Of a DNA stretch of 64,000 nucleotides, positions 24,411-32,946 are shown one piece after another. The notes below the pieces were generated by a model. It did not search any database, was not told where the DNA came from, and saw nothing but the letters and a program-made list of their open reading frames with translations. Position 1 is the stretch's first letter; each line of letters starts with the position of its first letter. This stretch comes from Hymenobacter aerophilus DSM 13606 (GTDB lineage: Bacteria; Bacteroidota; Bacteroidia; Cytophagales; Hymenobacteraceae): positions 106,812 to 170,811 of the forward strand of contig NZ_KB907807.1 in the NCBI RefSeq assembly GCF_000382225.1, in the 5' to 3' direction. The translations under genes were made by a program, and so were the position numbers.

Positions 24411-25226
24411 ATGAACATACTTCGCATTATCGAACAACTGTCGGAAGTAGACGCCGACGTACTGGGCCGCTTCGACTCGCGCCGGGCCGTATTCAAGAGC
24501 CTTGGCAACACTGCTCAGAAAGGTGCCCTGGCTGCCGCCCCGGTTTTCGTGGCTTCGCTGTTCTCGAAAGCCTACGGCCAGACTACCGGCACCGGTGTTA
24601 TTGAAGTTCTGAACTACGCCCTGACGCTGGAACTGCTGGAGCAGGACTTCTACAAGAAGATGAAAGATGCCGGCAAAGTACCCGCCGGTGCTCCGGCCGG
24701 TGCCATCGACACCATCTACAAGCACGAAACGGCGCACGTAAAGCTTCTTACCGACACCATCACGGCCCTCAAAGGCACGCCGGTAACGGGCAAGAAGTTC
24801 AAGGCGTCGGCTTTCCCGGCTGACTATACCACGCAGCTGGTAGTAGCCCAGGCGCTGGAAGACACCGGAGTACGGGCCTACAAAGGCCAGGCTGGCGCCC
24901 TGATGGGGCAGGTGGCCGGTACTACCAGCCTGTTGCAGGTAGCCCTCCAGATTCACTCAGTAGAAGCCCGCCACGCCGCCCACATCCGCACCATGCGCAT
25001 GCAGACGCCCTGGATTCCGGCCGCCGACTCGAATCTGCCGGCTCCGCTGGGTCCGGTGTACACCGGCGAAACCTCGCCCCGCGAAGACAACACTGTACAA
25101 TCGAAAGTCGATATCACCAAGCTTGGCTCGGGATACTCGGCCAACGACGCTGCGGCTTCGTTTGACGAAGTCCTGACCATGGCTGAGGTGCTCGACACTA
25201 AGCGCGCTGGTGGCTTGGTAGAATAA
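24411..25226 (+). CDS. Ferritin-like domain protein (pair 1, second gene)
   Basis: 271 aa. The N-terminal 30 residues are helical (NILRIIEQLSEVDADVLGR), then a short hydrophobic stretch (KGALAAAPVFVASLFSKAYG), then a ferritin-like bundle with NYALTLELLEQDFYKKM, YKHETAHVKLL and HSVEARHAAHIRTM. The last 60 residues are extended (YTGETSPREDN). It probably forms a hetero-assembly with the lipoprotein encoded just upstream, which is inference from pairing and paralogy. A double hairpin terminator follows. Confidence 0.85.
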   Translation: MNILRIIEQLSEVDADVLGRFDSRRAVFKSLGNTAQKGALAAAPVFVASLFSKAYGQTTGTGVIEVLNYALTLELLEQDFYKKMKDAGKVPAGAPAGAIDTIYKHETAHVKLLTDTITALKGTPVTGKKFKASAFPADYTTQLVVAQALEDTGVRAYKGQAGALMGQVAGTTSLLQVALQIHSVEARHAAHIRTMRMQTPWIPAADSNLPAPLGPVYTGETSPREDNTVQSKVDITKLGSGYSANDAAASFDEVLTMAEVLDTKRAGGLVE

Positions 25227-25255
25227 ATTGCGCCAAGCCTTTTGGCTTGCTTTTG

Positions 25256-25290
25256 AAACAGGCTGCTCCGTAAAGGGCAGCCTGTTTTGT
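25256..25290 (+). terminator. Terminator after ferritin pair 1
   Basis: AAACAGGCTGC (25256-25266) pairs with GCAGCCTGTTT (25277-25287), followed by TGTT. A smaller hairpin CAAGCC/GGCTTG precedes it at about 25233-25248. Confidence 0.8.
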
Positions 25291-25423
25291 TGGGTCTGCC
25301 CCCCGCAGCCTATTCGGAGCGGTTTGCCGGTTAATGCAGGTTGGTTGCAACTATACGGGCCGGCTACGCAACCTTTCGGCCGGTATTGGTATCGTGGCAA
25401 CAGAGCATCCCGGTTCAAAGAAG

Positions 25424-25431
25424 TACCTTTG
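25424..25431 (+). promoter_or_regulatory. Candidate -7 box TACCTTTG for ferritin pair 2
   Basis: Perfect TAnnTTTG match 58 bases before the ATG at 25489. With the terminator upstream it makes pair 2 a separate transcript. Confidence 0.5.
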
Positions 25432-25488
25432 CCCGCCGGGAGCTGGCAGCCTGCGTTGGGTTGCCGCTTTTCGGGTTTATTTTCGCGT

Positions 25489-26220
25489 ATGGCTGATTTG
25501 GCAGACACTTCATTTTCGGGCCGGGCCCTGCGCCGCCGCACTTTCTTGCGGGTAGCCGGCGCTACGGCCGCTTCTTCGGCACTGGTTCTGGCCGGTTGCA
25601 ACGATAAAAAGGAGGACAACCCTACCCCGACCCCAGAGGTTACCACCGGCACGCTGACGTTCAAGGGCGACGACACGGGCATCTTCAACCTGACCTACCT
25701 GCTGGCCCAGATTCAGGCCGACTTCTACCAGAAGCTGGTGACCACGCCCCCCGCCGACTTCACCGCCGCCGACAAGGAGGCCTTCGTGGATATGCGCGAC
25801 CACGCGGTTATTTACCGCGAGTTCTACAAATCGGTGCTGTCGACCAATGCCTACGATAGCAACCTGACGAAGGCGTTGGAATTCAACTTCACCCCCTACA
25901 CCCTCACCACGCGCAAAGGTGTGTATGAGGCGGCCAGCAAGCTGGAAGACCTTGGTGTGGGCGCCTACAACGGGCTGGGCCGGCGGCTGCGCAACCTCAG
26001 CTACCTGCGCCTGCTACTTAAAATTGCCTCGGTGAAGGCCCGCCACGCCGCCTTTGTGCGCGACCAGGCCGAGCCCAACTCCTTCGCCGGCCCCGATGTA
26101 GTTGCCATCACCGGCTCCCAGGCCAGCCTCGACACGGTGAAGACGCCCGTGGAGGTAGCTACGCTGCTTTCTCCGCTGGTACCGGCAGTGCTGGTGGCCG
26201 ACAACCTGATGCTGCTTTAA
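25489..26220 (+). CDS. Tat-exported lipoprotein with ferritin-like domain (pair 2, first gene)
   Basis: 243 aa from ATG 25489. A twin-arginine leader (RRRTFLRVAGATAASSALV) runs into a lipobox VLAGC. The ferritin-like region has FNLTYLLAQIQADFYQKL, DHAVIYREFYKSVL and VKARHAAFVRDQ. The glutamate usually found before ARHAA is replaced by Lys (VKARHAA versus VEARHAA in pair 1), so one metal site may be altered. Upstream in-frame sequence to 25228 does not look coding. Paralogue of the gene at 23646. Confidence 0.85.
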   Translation: MADLADTSFSGRALRRRTFLRVAGATAASSALVLAGCNDKKEDNPTPTPEVTTGTLTFKGDDTGIFNLTYLLAQIQADFYQKLVTTPPADFTAADKEAFVDMRDHAVIYREFYKSVLSTNAYDSNLTKALEFNFTPYTLTTRKGVYEAASKLEDLGVGAYNGLGRRLRNLSYLRLLLKIASVKARHAAFVRDQAEPNSFAGPDVVAITGSQASLDTVKTPVEVATLLSPLVPAVLVADNLMLL

Positions 26221-26239
26221 GCCCCGCTTTTCCTTTCTC

Positions 26240-27157
26240 ATGGACTTTCTGAACCTGCTGGCCCGGTTGGCCGACCTCGATTCGACTGCTGCTGCGCCCC
26301 AACCGGCTGGCGCGCGCCGCGCTGCCCTGGGCCGGCTGGGCCAGGCCGGCACCGCGCTGCTGCCGGGCCTGCTGCTCGGCGCCCTCAGCCAGCCCGCCAC
26401 CGCCGGCACCCTCGATACCCGTACCCGCCTCGATGTGCTGCTGCTGGTACGCCAACTGGCCGCCCTCGGCAACGAGCTGCACTCGCGGGCCCTGGGCCTC
26501 GTGCCCGGCTACACCGCCCTGCCCCTCACGGCCGCCGAAAAAACCGGCATCCAGGTGATTCGGGAGCAGGAGGTGCAACGCGTGGCCCTAGTTTCGCAGC
26601 TGATTACCGACGGCGGGGCCACGCTGCCCGCCGCCCCGCGCTACGATTTTACGGGCAGCCAGAACGGCGCCCGCGCCGCCCTCTACCCCGACATCCAAAC
26701 CAACCCCGACACCTACCTGCTGGTGGCCCAGGTGCTGAAGGATGCGGCCGTGCGGGTGTATAAAACCCAGGTGGAGTTTGTGCGCGCTGATATCTACCTG
26801 AGCGAGCTGCTGCTACGCAGCCACACGGTGGAAGCCCGCCACGCCTCGCACCTGCGCACCCTGCGGCGGCAACGCGGCGCCACGGTAAAAAGCTGGATTA
26901 GCCCCGACGATGCGCCCGTAGGCACGACGGGCACGGCCGTGGCCCGCGTTTATGCGGGCGAGTCGAACAGCGTCCAGGCCTACAGCGCGGCCGATAACGG
27001 GGCGTTGACTTCGGTGCCCTTCAACTCCACGCTGCCCATCAACGTAGCCACGCCGCCGCTCAGCCCCGAAGCCATTCTGCGCAAAGTGGCCGAGGCGTTC
27101 GACGAGCCCGCCAACGCCGTAGTGGCCACCGACGTGGCGGCGCTGTTTACCTACTAG
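26240..27157 (+). CDS. Ferritin-like domain protein (pair 2, second gene)
   Basis: 305 aa, 19 bases after the previous gene. Same plan as the gene at 24411: N-terminal DFLNLLARLADLDS, a hydrophobic stretch (GTALLPGLLLGALSQPATAG), ferritin-like helices (LLLVRQLAALGNELHSRAL, IREQEVQRVALVSQL, HTVEARHASHLRTLR), and an extended tail with VYAGESNSVQ, which corresponds to VYTGETSPRE of pair 1. More diverged and less acidic than its paralogue. Confidence 0.82.
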   Translation: MDFLNLLARLADLDSTAAAPQPAGARRAALGRLGQAGTALLPGLLLGALSQPATAGTLDTRTRLDVLLLVRQLAALGNELHSRALGLVPGYTALPLTAAEKTGIQVIREQEVQRVALVSQLITDGGATLPAAPRYDFTGSQNGARAALYPDIQTNPDTYLLVAQVLKDAAVRVYKTQVEFVRADIYLSELLLRSHTVEARHASHLRTLRRQRGATVKSWISPDDAPVGTTGTAVARVYAGESNSVQAYSAADNGALTSVPFNSTLPINVATPPLSPEAILRKVAEAFDEPANAVVATDVAALFTY

Positions 27158-27182
27158 TTCCGGCCTGGTAGCCGGGAAGCAC

Positions 27183-27233
27183 AAGCGGCCGGAGAAGCGC
27201 AATTGGCGTTTCTTCGGCCGCTTTTAGTTTTTC
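27183..27233 (+). terminator. Terminator after ferritin pair 2
   Basis: AAGCGGCCG...CGGCCGCTT stem with inner AGAA/TTCT pairing and a T-rich tail (TTTTAGTTTTTC). Confidence 0.8.
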
Positions 27234-27260
27234 TGTCCCAAGTCTACTCAATGCCCGGGC

Positions 27261-27292
27261 TTGCATCTGTCCGGCAATTTTTTGTATCTTTC
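27261..27292 (+). promoter_or_regulatory. Promoter for the 64-aa protein (TTG-N21-TATCTTTC)
   Basis: TTG at 27261-27263, 21-base spacer, -7 box TATCTTTC (one mismatch). The leader to the ATG at 27438 is about 140 bases. Confidence 0.5.
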
Positions 27293-27437
27293 AAGAACGC
27301 AGCGTACTTGCTTCGGCCCATGTTCAGCCTTTTTTTGTGGCGACCGTAAAAGGGGCAGTTTAGCTGCACAAACTCATTGTTCCACCTTTTTCCCCTCCGC
27401 TCTTTTTCACCTTTCCCACCCCAAATTAGTCAACGCC

Positions 27438-27632
27438 ATGTTGGAGTATGCTAAAACTATTCTGCTGAAAGTCAGCTTCGACAAAATCCTTTTTGAAAAG
27501 GAACTGCGCAAAGCCCTGCGCAACCTGGTGCCGGCCGATTGGCTGGAACTTAAAAGCTGGTGCTACCAACAATTTTCCCGCGTTTACCACCGCTTGCTGA
27601 ACCGCGTATTCGGTCAGCCGGCCGTGGGCTGA
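27438..27632 (+). CDS. Small basic protein, unknown function
   Basis: 64 aa from ATG 27438: ISL-type helical start (LEYAKTILLKVSFDKILF), then EKELRKALRNLVPADWLELK and SWCYQQFSRVYHRLL. It is helical, amphipathic and basic, with one Cys. I do not recognise a named family. It stands as an isolated unit with its own promoter, a long leader and a strong terminator, which argues for a genuinely expressed small gene. Confidence 0.7.
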   Translation: MLEYAKTILLKVSFDKILFEKELRKALRNLVPADWLELKSWCYQQFSRVYHRLLNRVFGQPAVG

Positions 27633-27667
27633 GCCCCCTTCCCGGCCGCTCCCCAGGCAGCCGGCAG

Positions 27668-27722
27668 CGCAAGGGCCGGGCACCGCACCTACTTGGTGGC
27701 GCTGCCCGGCCCTTGCGTTTTT
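27668..27722 (+). terminator. Strong terminator after the 64-aa gene
   Basis: Perfect 15-bp stem CGCAAGGGCCGGGCA (27668-27682) with 27703-27717, followed by TTTTT. Confidence 0.9.
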
Positions 27723-27730
27723 GGTTTAGC

Positions 27731-28693
27731 TCAGTCCAGAGTTGCGGGCGTAGCGGTATCCTGCCCATCCGTCACGAACCGAATATTGCGCTGCAGCCCC
27801 GCGTAGCCCGTGCGTTTCACGGCCGACTGCCGGAACAGCTCCGAAAACAGCTCGTGGGTGATTTCCTGCCAGTCGCCGCGGCTGAGGTCTTTCAGGGCGG
27901 GGTGCGGGTTGAACTGGGGCTCCTGATGGGGCTTGGCAAAGCGGTTCCAGGGGCACACGTCCTGGCAGATGTCGCAGCCGAACATCCAGTTGCCGAATTT
28001 GCCTTCTACTTCGCGCGGAATCTGGTCCTTCAATTCGATGGTGAAGTAGCTGATGCACTTGCTGCCATCCACCACGTAAGGCTCGGTAATGGCCTGGGTA
28101 GGGCAGGCGTCGAGGCACTTGGTGCAGGTGCCGCAGTAGTCTTTGATGGGGCCGTCGTAGTCCAGCGGCACGTCCACAATCAGCTCGGCAATGAAGTAGA
28201 ACGAGCCGGTGCCGGGCGTAATCAGGTTGGAGTTTTTGCCCACCCAGCCCAGCCCACTCTTCTTGGCCCAGGCCTTATCGAGCACCGGCGCCGAATCGAC
28301 GAAGCAGCGGCCGCCCACTTCCCCTATCTCCTGCTGCATATCGTGCAACAGCTCCTTTAGCTTGTCCTTGATGACAAAGTGGTAGTCGCGCCCGTAGGCG
28401 TATTTGCTGACTTTGAGCGTGTCGTCGGGCTGCTGGGTTTCCGGGGGCGGGTAGTAGTTGAGCAGCAGCGAAATCACCGATTTGGCCCCATCGACGAGCA
28501 GCCGCGGGTCGAGGCGCTTGTCGAAGTGGTTGGCCATGTAGGCCATCTGGCCGTGCATGTTCTTGTTGAGCCAGTTTTCGAGCCGCGGCGCTTCTTCCTC
28601 CAGAAATCCGGCCTCTGAAATGCCGCAGTACATAAAGCCCAACTCCGCCGCCCGGCGTTTGATGAAAGCAGTGTAGTGGGCGGTCGGCAGCAT
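27731..28693 (-). CDS. queG: Epoxyqueuosine reductase
   Basis: 320 aa from ATG 28693 ([19 protein letters not shown]). It reduces epoxyqueuosine in tRNA to queuosine, using cobalamin and two 4Fe-4S clusters. Cluster cysteines lie at 187, 190, 193 and 197 ([12 protein letters not shown]) and at 213, 240, 243 and 247 ([11 protein letters not shown]); the conserved [10 protein letters not shown] carries the catalytic Asp133. The longer frame up to 28750 runs into repeat copy E and was rejected. Confidence 0.95.
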   Translation of the reverse strand: MLPTAHYTAFIKRRAAELGFMYCGISEAGFLEEEAPRLENWLNKNMHGQMAYMANHFDKRLDPRLLVDGAKSVISLLLNYYPPPETQQPDDTLKVSKYAYGRDYHFVIKDKLKELLHDMQQEIGEVGGRCFVDSAPVLDKAWAKKSGLGWVGKNSNLITPGTGSFYFIAELIVDVPLDYDGPIKDYCGTCTKCLDACPTQAITEPYVVDGSKCISYFTIELKDQIPREVEGKFGNWMFGCDICQDVCPWNRFAKPHQEPQFNPHPALKDLSRGDWQEITHELFSELFRQSAVKRTGYAGLQRNIRFVTDGQDTATPATLD

Positions 28694-28715
28694 GGGCGGG
28701 GCACTTAGGAAACGA

Positions 28716-28723
28716 CAAAAATA
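28716..28723 (-). promoter_or_regulatory. Candidate -7 box TATTTTTG for queG
   Basis: Perfect TAnnTTTG match on the minus strand, 22 bases before the ATG. It ends one base from the GTCAT foot of repeat copy E, so any -33 element lies inside the repeat. Confidence 0.5.
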
Positions 28724-28724
28724 C

Positions 28725-28856
28725 GTCATCCTGAGCATGTCGCGTAGCAAGCGAGGACGAAGGACCTTATCACCCTGAATAGAACTGCGATTATCGTTCT
28801 GTTCAGGGTGACAAGGTCCTTCGTCCTCGCTTGCTACGCGACATGCTCAGGATGAC
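28725..28856. repeat. REP-like inverted repeat, copy E (ATCC subtype, long form)
   Basis: 54-nt arms (28725-28778, 28803-28856) with one mismatch. Second-stem insert TCGC, loop GTAGCAA, GCGA between GAGCATG and GGACGAAG. It lies 20 bases after the ruvB stop. Confidence 0.95.
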
Positions 28857-28876
28857 AGCAACTTTACGTTAATATA

Positions 28877-29923
28877 TCAGCTGAACAGCTCGCCGGTGGC
28901 CGAGTTGCCGCGCAGGTGCTGGGGCATGGTGCGGCCCAGGTGCTCGTAAGCGGCTTCGGTGGCTTCGCGGCCGCGGCTGGTGCGCTTGATGTAGCCTTCC
29001 TGAATCAGGAACGGCTCGTAGACTTCCTCGATGGTTTCGCCCTCCTCGCCGCAGGCCGTGGCGATGGTGGTGATGCCGACGGGTCCACCCTTGAACTTGT
29101 CGATGATGGTGGTCAGGATGCGCTTGTCCATGTCGTCGAGGCCGCGGGCGTCCACGTCGAGGGCGGCCAGGGCAAACTGGGCAATGTCCTGGGTGATGGT
29201 GCCGGTGCCTTTAATCTGGGCAAAGTCGCGGGTGCGGCGCAGCAGGTTGTTGGCGATGCGCGGGGTGCCGCGCGAACGGCGCGCAATTTCGTAGGCCGCC
29301 TCATCCTCAATGGGCGTGGCCAGAATTTCGGCCGAGCGGCCCACGATGCTGGTCAGTAGCTTGGCATCATAGTATTCGAGGCGCGAGCTGATGCCGAAGC
29401 GGGCCCGCAGCGGCGAGGTAAGCATGCCCGAGCGCGTAGTGGCGCCAATGAGCGTGAAGGGCGACAGCGAAATCTGCACCGAGCGGGCGTTGGGGCCCGA
29501 GTCGAGCATGATGTCGATGCGGTAATCCTCCATCGCCGAGTACAGGTACTCTTCCACCACCGGGTTCAGGCGGTGAATCTCATCGATGAAGAGCACGTCG
29601 TGGGGCTCCAAGTTGGTGAGCAGGCCGGCCAGGTCGGACGGCTTGTCGAGCACCGGGCCCGAAGTCATCTTGATGCCCGCTTCGAGCTCGTTGGCGATGA
29701 TGTGCGAGAGGGTGGTTTTGCCCAGACCGGGAGGGCCGTGGAGCAGCACGTGGTCGAGGGCGTCGCCGCGGCGCTTGGCGGCGGCCACGAACACCTTCAG
29801 GTTCTCCACCACCTTGTCCTGGCCGGCAAAGTCGTCGAAGGAAAGTGGCCGCAGGGCCTTGTCAATGTCTTTATCGGTGGCGTCGTAGTGGTCGGTGCCA
29901 CCCGTCAGGAGCGGTTCGCGCAT
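28877..29923 (-). CDS. ruvB: Holliday junction branch migration helicase RuvB
   Basis: 348 aa. AAA+ motor of the RuvABC complex. Start region [18 protein letters not shown]; Walker [13 protein letters not shown]; Walker [12 protein letters not shown]; sensor [20 protein letters not shown]-terminal winged helix with [20 protein letters not shown]. Full length. A TACCTTTC box (29949-29956, minus strand) is a possible promoter 26 bases upstream. Confidence 0.98.
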   Translation of the reverse strand: MREPLLTGGTDHYDATDKDIDKALRPLSFDDFAGQDKVVENLKVFVAAAKRRGDALDHVLLHGPPGLGKTTLSHIIANELEAGIKMTSGPVLDKPSDLAGLLTNLEPHDVLFIDEIHRLNPVVEEYLYSAMEDYRIDIMLDSGPNARSVQISLSPFTLIGATTRSGMLTSPLRARFGISSRLEYYDAKLLTSIVGRSAEILATPIEDEAAYEIARRSRGTPRIANNLLRRTRDFAQIKGTGTITQDIAQFALAALDVDARGLDDMDKRILTTIIDKFKGGPVGITTIATACGEEGETIEEVYEPFLIQEGYIKRTSRGREATEAAYEHLGRTMPQHLRGNSATGELFS

Positions 29924-30112
29924 AAGTCGGGCAATAATTCAGCGTGTCGAAAGGTAACACTTTGCCGCGGGCCTTGGTGCCTTTTTTAGCAAAAAATAGT
30001 GGCTATTTTGAATACAACTAATTTCTTTAGCAAAACTGGAAACAGCAACGGCCCTTATCGGCTTTGCAGGGGTCCATGGCGTACCTTGCGGCCTCAACCC
30101 GTCGCCTTGCTC

Positions 30113-31081
30113 ATGCCCGCTTCCAACTCCTGGCTCGATACGTTGCCTGCCGATTTCTACGCCCAACTCACCCACACCCTGAACCTGCACGGCATGGCCG
30201 CGCTGGAATTGCTGAGCCGGCCCGCTACCCCCAATACCAGCCGTATGCATCAGCTTAGCGGCCTCGATGTACCTATGATACAACGGCTAAACGGTATCAG
30301 CAGCCAAGCGCAGCTGTTGGCAGCGCTGCGGCAGGAGCCGCTGGCCGTGTACCACCTGCTGCTGCTGGGTGGCCTGACGCTGGAAACCAGCCTGGCGGCG
30401 CCGGTGCTGGCCTACGTGCGGCAGGCTATGGATATTACCGAGGAGCAGCTGGGCCAACTGCTCGCCTACTGCCGGCAGCTGAGCGAGGCCTTTCTGGGGC
30501 AGTTGGAAGAGCACGTAGCGGCCCCGGCGGGGGCGGCTTCGCTGGGCCTGCACCGCTTGGCGCTGGAGGAAGCATTTGCCGGATTTCTGACCGGGCAGCT
30601 GGCGGCGCGGCCCGTGGCGGAGCTGCGGCCGCTGCCGCCGCAGCTGCACATTATGAGGCTGGCGCTGCTGTTGGCCGTCAGTCTGCCGCAGGACACCGAC
30701 CACCCGTTTGCGCAGGCCGTGCGGGCGCTGCCCCACTTGCAGCCCGCGGCGCTGGAGCCGCTGATTGCCCGGCTCGGCCACGCGCAGCCCCACGAGCCGC
30801 TGCCTCTCACGATGCCCGAAGTGGTGCAGCTTTACCAGGCCCTGCAGGTCTGCGGTATGGTGTTCGTGTCGGATTTGATGAGCCATATCGGGCTGGAAGA
30901 CGCCTTCCCGACCCTATCGGACGAGGAGCGGCGGGCCAGCGAGCCGGCGCCGGCCAGCAACCGCGAGGCCGTGGGCAGCATCGTCGGCGGCTTCACGCGC
31001 TGGGTGCAGCAGCATTTCCCCGACCACCCCGAAATAGCGCAGGCCCGCCAGCAGGTGCTGGCCCTGGCCGATTTGCTGTAG
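30113..31081 (+). CDS. Protein of unknown function
   Basis: 322 aa from ATG 30113, the first start that gives a compact soluble protein; an in-frame start at 29999 would add 38 atypical residues. It is mainly alpha-helical, Leu/Gln/Ala-rich, without signal peptide or membrane helices (for example ITEEQLGQLLAYCRQLSEAF). The last 60 residues resemble a separate helical tail (GSIVGGFTRWVQQHFPDH). I do not recognise it. Divergent from ruvB; its stop is followed by REP-like copy F. Confidence 0.65.
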   Translation: MPASNSWLDTLPADFYAQLTHTLNLHGMAALELLSRPATPNTSRMHQLSGLDVPMIQRLNGISSQAQLLAALRQEPLAVYHLLLLGGLTLETSLAAPVLAYVRQAMDITEEQLGQLLAYCRQLSEAFLGQLEEHVAAPAGAASLGLHRLALEEAFAGFLTGQLAARPVAELRPLPPQLHIMRLALLLAVSLPQDTDHPFAQAVRALPHLQPAALEPLIARLGHAQPHEPLPLTMPEVVQLYQALQVCGMVFVSDLMSHIGLEDAFPTLSDEERRASEPAPASNREAVGSIVGGFTRWVQQHFPDHPEIAQARQQVLALADLL

Positions 31082-31098
31082 ACGGTGAACTGTATAAG

Positions 31099-31203
31099 AA
31101 CGGTCATTCAGAGCGGAGCGAAGAATCTCGCGTGCAATGGTAATCCTACCGTAAGGAATTACTTTGGCACGCGAGATTCTTCGCTGCGCTCTGAATGACC
31201 GTT
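31099..31203. repeat. REP-like inverted repeat, copy F (ATTC subtype)
   Basis: 37-nt arms (31099-31135, 31167-31203) with one mismatch, at the central G/C of GAGCGNAGCG. Lies between convergent genes, 18 bases after a stop. Confidence 0.92.
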
Positions 31204-31224
31204 TCGTTATTGGACTACCGCGCT

Positions 31225-31563
31225 TTACCGCTCCAGCAGCACTTCAATTTCCAGATGCAGCCACTCGTCTTCCCAGGCTTTGTGGGTGAGGCGGGCCGCG
31301 AGCGGGTAGCCGGCATCGAGCAGGCGCGCTACGGTTTCGTTGCGGCCCTCGGGCAGGTAGCCGAGCCAGAACGCCTCGCCGGGGCCGCTGGTGAGCACGC
31401 GTACGGCCCAATCGTCGTAGGAACTGTCGGCTTCGCGGGTGAGGGCCAGCAGCTGGCCGGGCAGCAGTTGCGGCTCGAACTCGCGCAGGCCGGGGCGGTG
31501 CGTGGTGCCGGCCACGAGGCATTCGAGCAGCACCAGGGCGTTGGCGGGGGCTGATTTGGACAT
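31225..31563 (-). CDS. HIRAN-domain protein
   Basis: 112 aa, a stand-alone HIRAN domain: LECLVAGTTHRPGL, LALTREADSSYDDWAVRV, and LGYLPEGRNETVARLLDAG. HIRAN domains recognise damaged or 3'-ended DNA in helicases such as HLTF; the role of the free-standing bacterial form is not settled. It is divergent from the DUF4268 gene across 139 bases. Confidence 0.8.
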   Translation of the reverse strand: MSKSAPANALVLLECLVAGTTHRPGLREFEPQLLPGQLLALTREADSSYDDWAVRVLTSGPGEAFWLGYLPEGRNETVARLLDAGYPLAARLTHKAWEDEWLHLEIEVLLER

Positions 31564-31687
31564 GGGAGGAAGGCGTAGTGAGGCCCTAAACTACGCAGCA
31601 AATCGGGTTTGGGTCGCGCCGGTTTGCGCAACCCGGCAGCGCGGGCCGCGTTTGCCCGGGTTCGGCCGCCCTCCTCCGCCCACCCGC

Positions 31688-31695
31688 TACCTTTG
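31688..31695 (+). promoter_or_regulatory. Candidate -7 box TACCTTTG for the DUF4268 gene
   Basis: Perfect TAnnTTTG match 7 bases before the ATG at 31703. Confidence 0.4.
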
Positions 31696-31702
31696 CCCGC
31701 CT

Positions 31703-32164
31703 ATGTATAGCAAGACCGAAGCCACCCAACTCCGCCAAGCCTTCTGGACCACGCTGGGCCAGTACATGCAGCCCGTACCGTCGGCCGATGGCGGGCTGGT
31801 GAACTGGATGAACTATAAAACCGGCCTCAAGCACGTGTACTTCCGCCTGCACGCCGACAACCGCCACGCTACCATCGGCATCGAAATTACCCACCCCGAC
31901 GCGGGCCTGCGTGAGCTGTTCTTCGAGCAGTTCCGGGAGCTACGGCCGCTGCTGGAAGAAGCCACCGGCGAAGCCTGGACCTGGGAGCCGGCCGCCGTCA
32001 ACGACAGCGGGCAACCGCTGGCCCGCATCTACCAGGAGCTGCGCCCCGCCAACCTGTTCGCGCGCGACGACTGGCCCCGGCTTATCCCCTTCTTCAAGCC
32101 CCGGCTGGTGGCGCTGGATGCGTTCTGGAGCAGCGCCCAGTACGCGTTTGATGCGCTGCGGTAA
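31703..32164 (+). CDS. DUF4268-family protein
   Basis: 153 aa from ATG 31703. Typical start YSKTEATQLRQAFWTTLGQYM and motifs WMNYKTGLKHVYFRLHADN, ELFFEQFRELRPLLEE and WPRLIPFFKPRLVALDAFW. Members are often annotated as hypothetical and resemble C-terminal parts of restriction-related proteins; no nuclease motif is present in this short version. The function is unknown. Confidence 0.85.
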   Translation: MYSKTEATQLRQAFWTTLGQYMQPVPSADGGLVNWMNYKTGLKHVYFRLHADNRHATIGIEITHPDAGLRELFFEQFRELRPLLEEATGEAWTWEPAAVNDSGQPLARIYQELRPANLFARDDWPRLIPFFKPRLVALDAFWSSAQYAFDALR

Positions 32165-32217
32165 AGACGCGAGCTGTTTCTATTTTAAAAGATATTTACA
32201 ACAACGGAATAGTCTTT

Positions 32218-32877
32218 CTACCGAACCATCGAGTAGATAGCAACTTTCTTGTGCCATTGGCCCTTTATCTTCTCATATATCCACACATCCATACCAGTCC
32301 CGTAACCGACTTCGACCATTGCCCGCTTGCCATCCTCAGAAAATAGCATTCCGGAAATACTGAATAGTTGCCAGTTACCATAGTGCTTTGAAAGATAATC
32401 TCCTCTAGGATCTAATGATACTATTTGCCCTTTCTTTGACGTCCTACCATCAATAGCTCGGATCGTATCCTGGCTTATGACATGCACCCAATCGTACTTT
32501 ATATAAGCCTGCTCAAAGGTGAAGCTATGGGCCGCCGGTAGTTGCTGCTGAAATGAGGCAATGTCGCGCTCTGAAAAATACTTACGCAACCCTGCGTACC
32601 ACTCAGTGCCTTGGTTAGCCGATATGAAGCGCCCAGAAACCTGACTATCACCGTACGCGTGGTCTAGCAACAGAAGGCGTACGGTTGGCGTATCTGCAGG
32701 AGTGTTGCGCCAATAATAATATCCATCATCTCCCCTTTTTACAGAAGAAATTGCGTTTGGCCTTAATCCATCAAGTACTGCATCAGCAAGTTTATAGAAT
32801 TGCGCAACAGGTACTTGAGCACACGCGGCTACAGAGCTAACTAGCACTATTATCAAAATGAGCAACACCTTATTCAT
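32218..32877 (-). CDS. Secreted protein of unknown function, AT-rich
   Basis: 219 aa. A signal peptide (NKVLLILIIVLVSSVAACAQ) with a possible lipobox (VAAC) begins it. The rest has no motif I recognise (AQFYKLADAVLDGLRPNAI, QGTEWYAGLRKYF, and WIYEKIKGQWHKKVA). Base composition is clearly lower in GC than the genes on both sides, with many ATA, TTA and AGA codons, which suggests recent acquisition. Downstream (minus strand) it meets the DUF4268 gene; upstream is the GCDH terminator region. Confidence 0.72.
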   Translation of the reverse strand: MNKVLLILIIVLVSSVAACAQVPVAQFYKLADAVLDGLRPNAISSVKRGDDGYYYWRNTPADTPTVRLLLLDHAYGDSQVSGRFISANQGTEWYAGLRKYFSERDIASFQQQLPAAHSFTFEQAYIKYDWVHVISQDTIRAIDGRTSKKGQIVSLDPRGDYLSKHYGNWQLFSISGMLFSEDGKRAMVEVGYGTGMDVWIYEKIKGQWHKKVAIYSMVR

Positions 32878-32892
32878 ATCCGAAAATTATAG

Positions 32893-32926
32893 AAAACGGC
32901 CGCTCTGCTTCCAGAACGGCCGTTTG
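32893..32926 (-). terminator. Terminator after the acyl-CoA dehydrogenase gene
   Basis: AAACGGCCG pairs with CGGCCGTTT around a 13-nt loop, 21 bases after the dehydrogenase stop on the minus strand, with a T-rich continuation. Confidence 0.75.
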
Positions 32927-32946
32927 AACTTATGCACCTTCTCTCT

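Noticed and set aside
28694..28750. Longer N-terminus for queG
   Set aside because: The added residues are encoded by the REP-like repeat and its promoter box; family proteins begin near the ATG at 28693.
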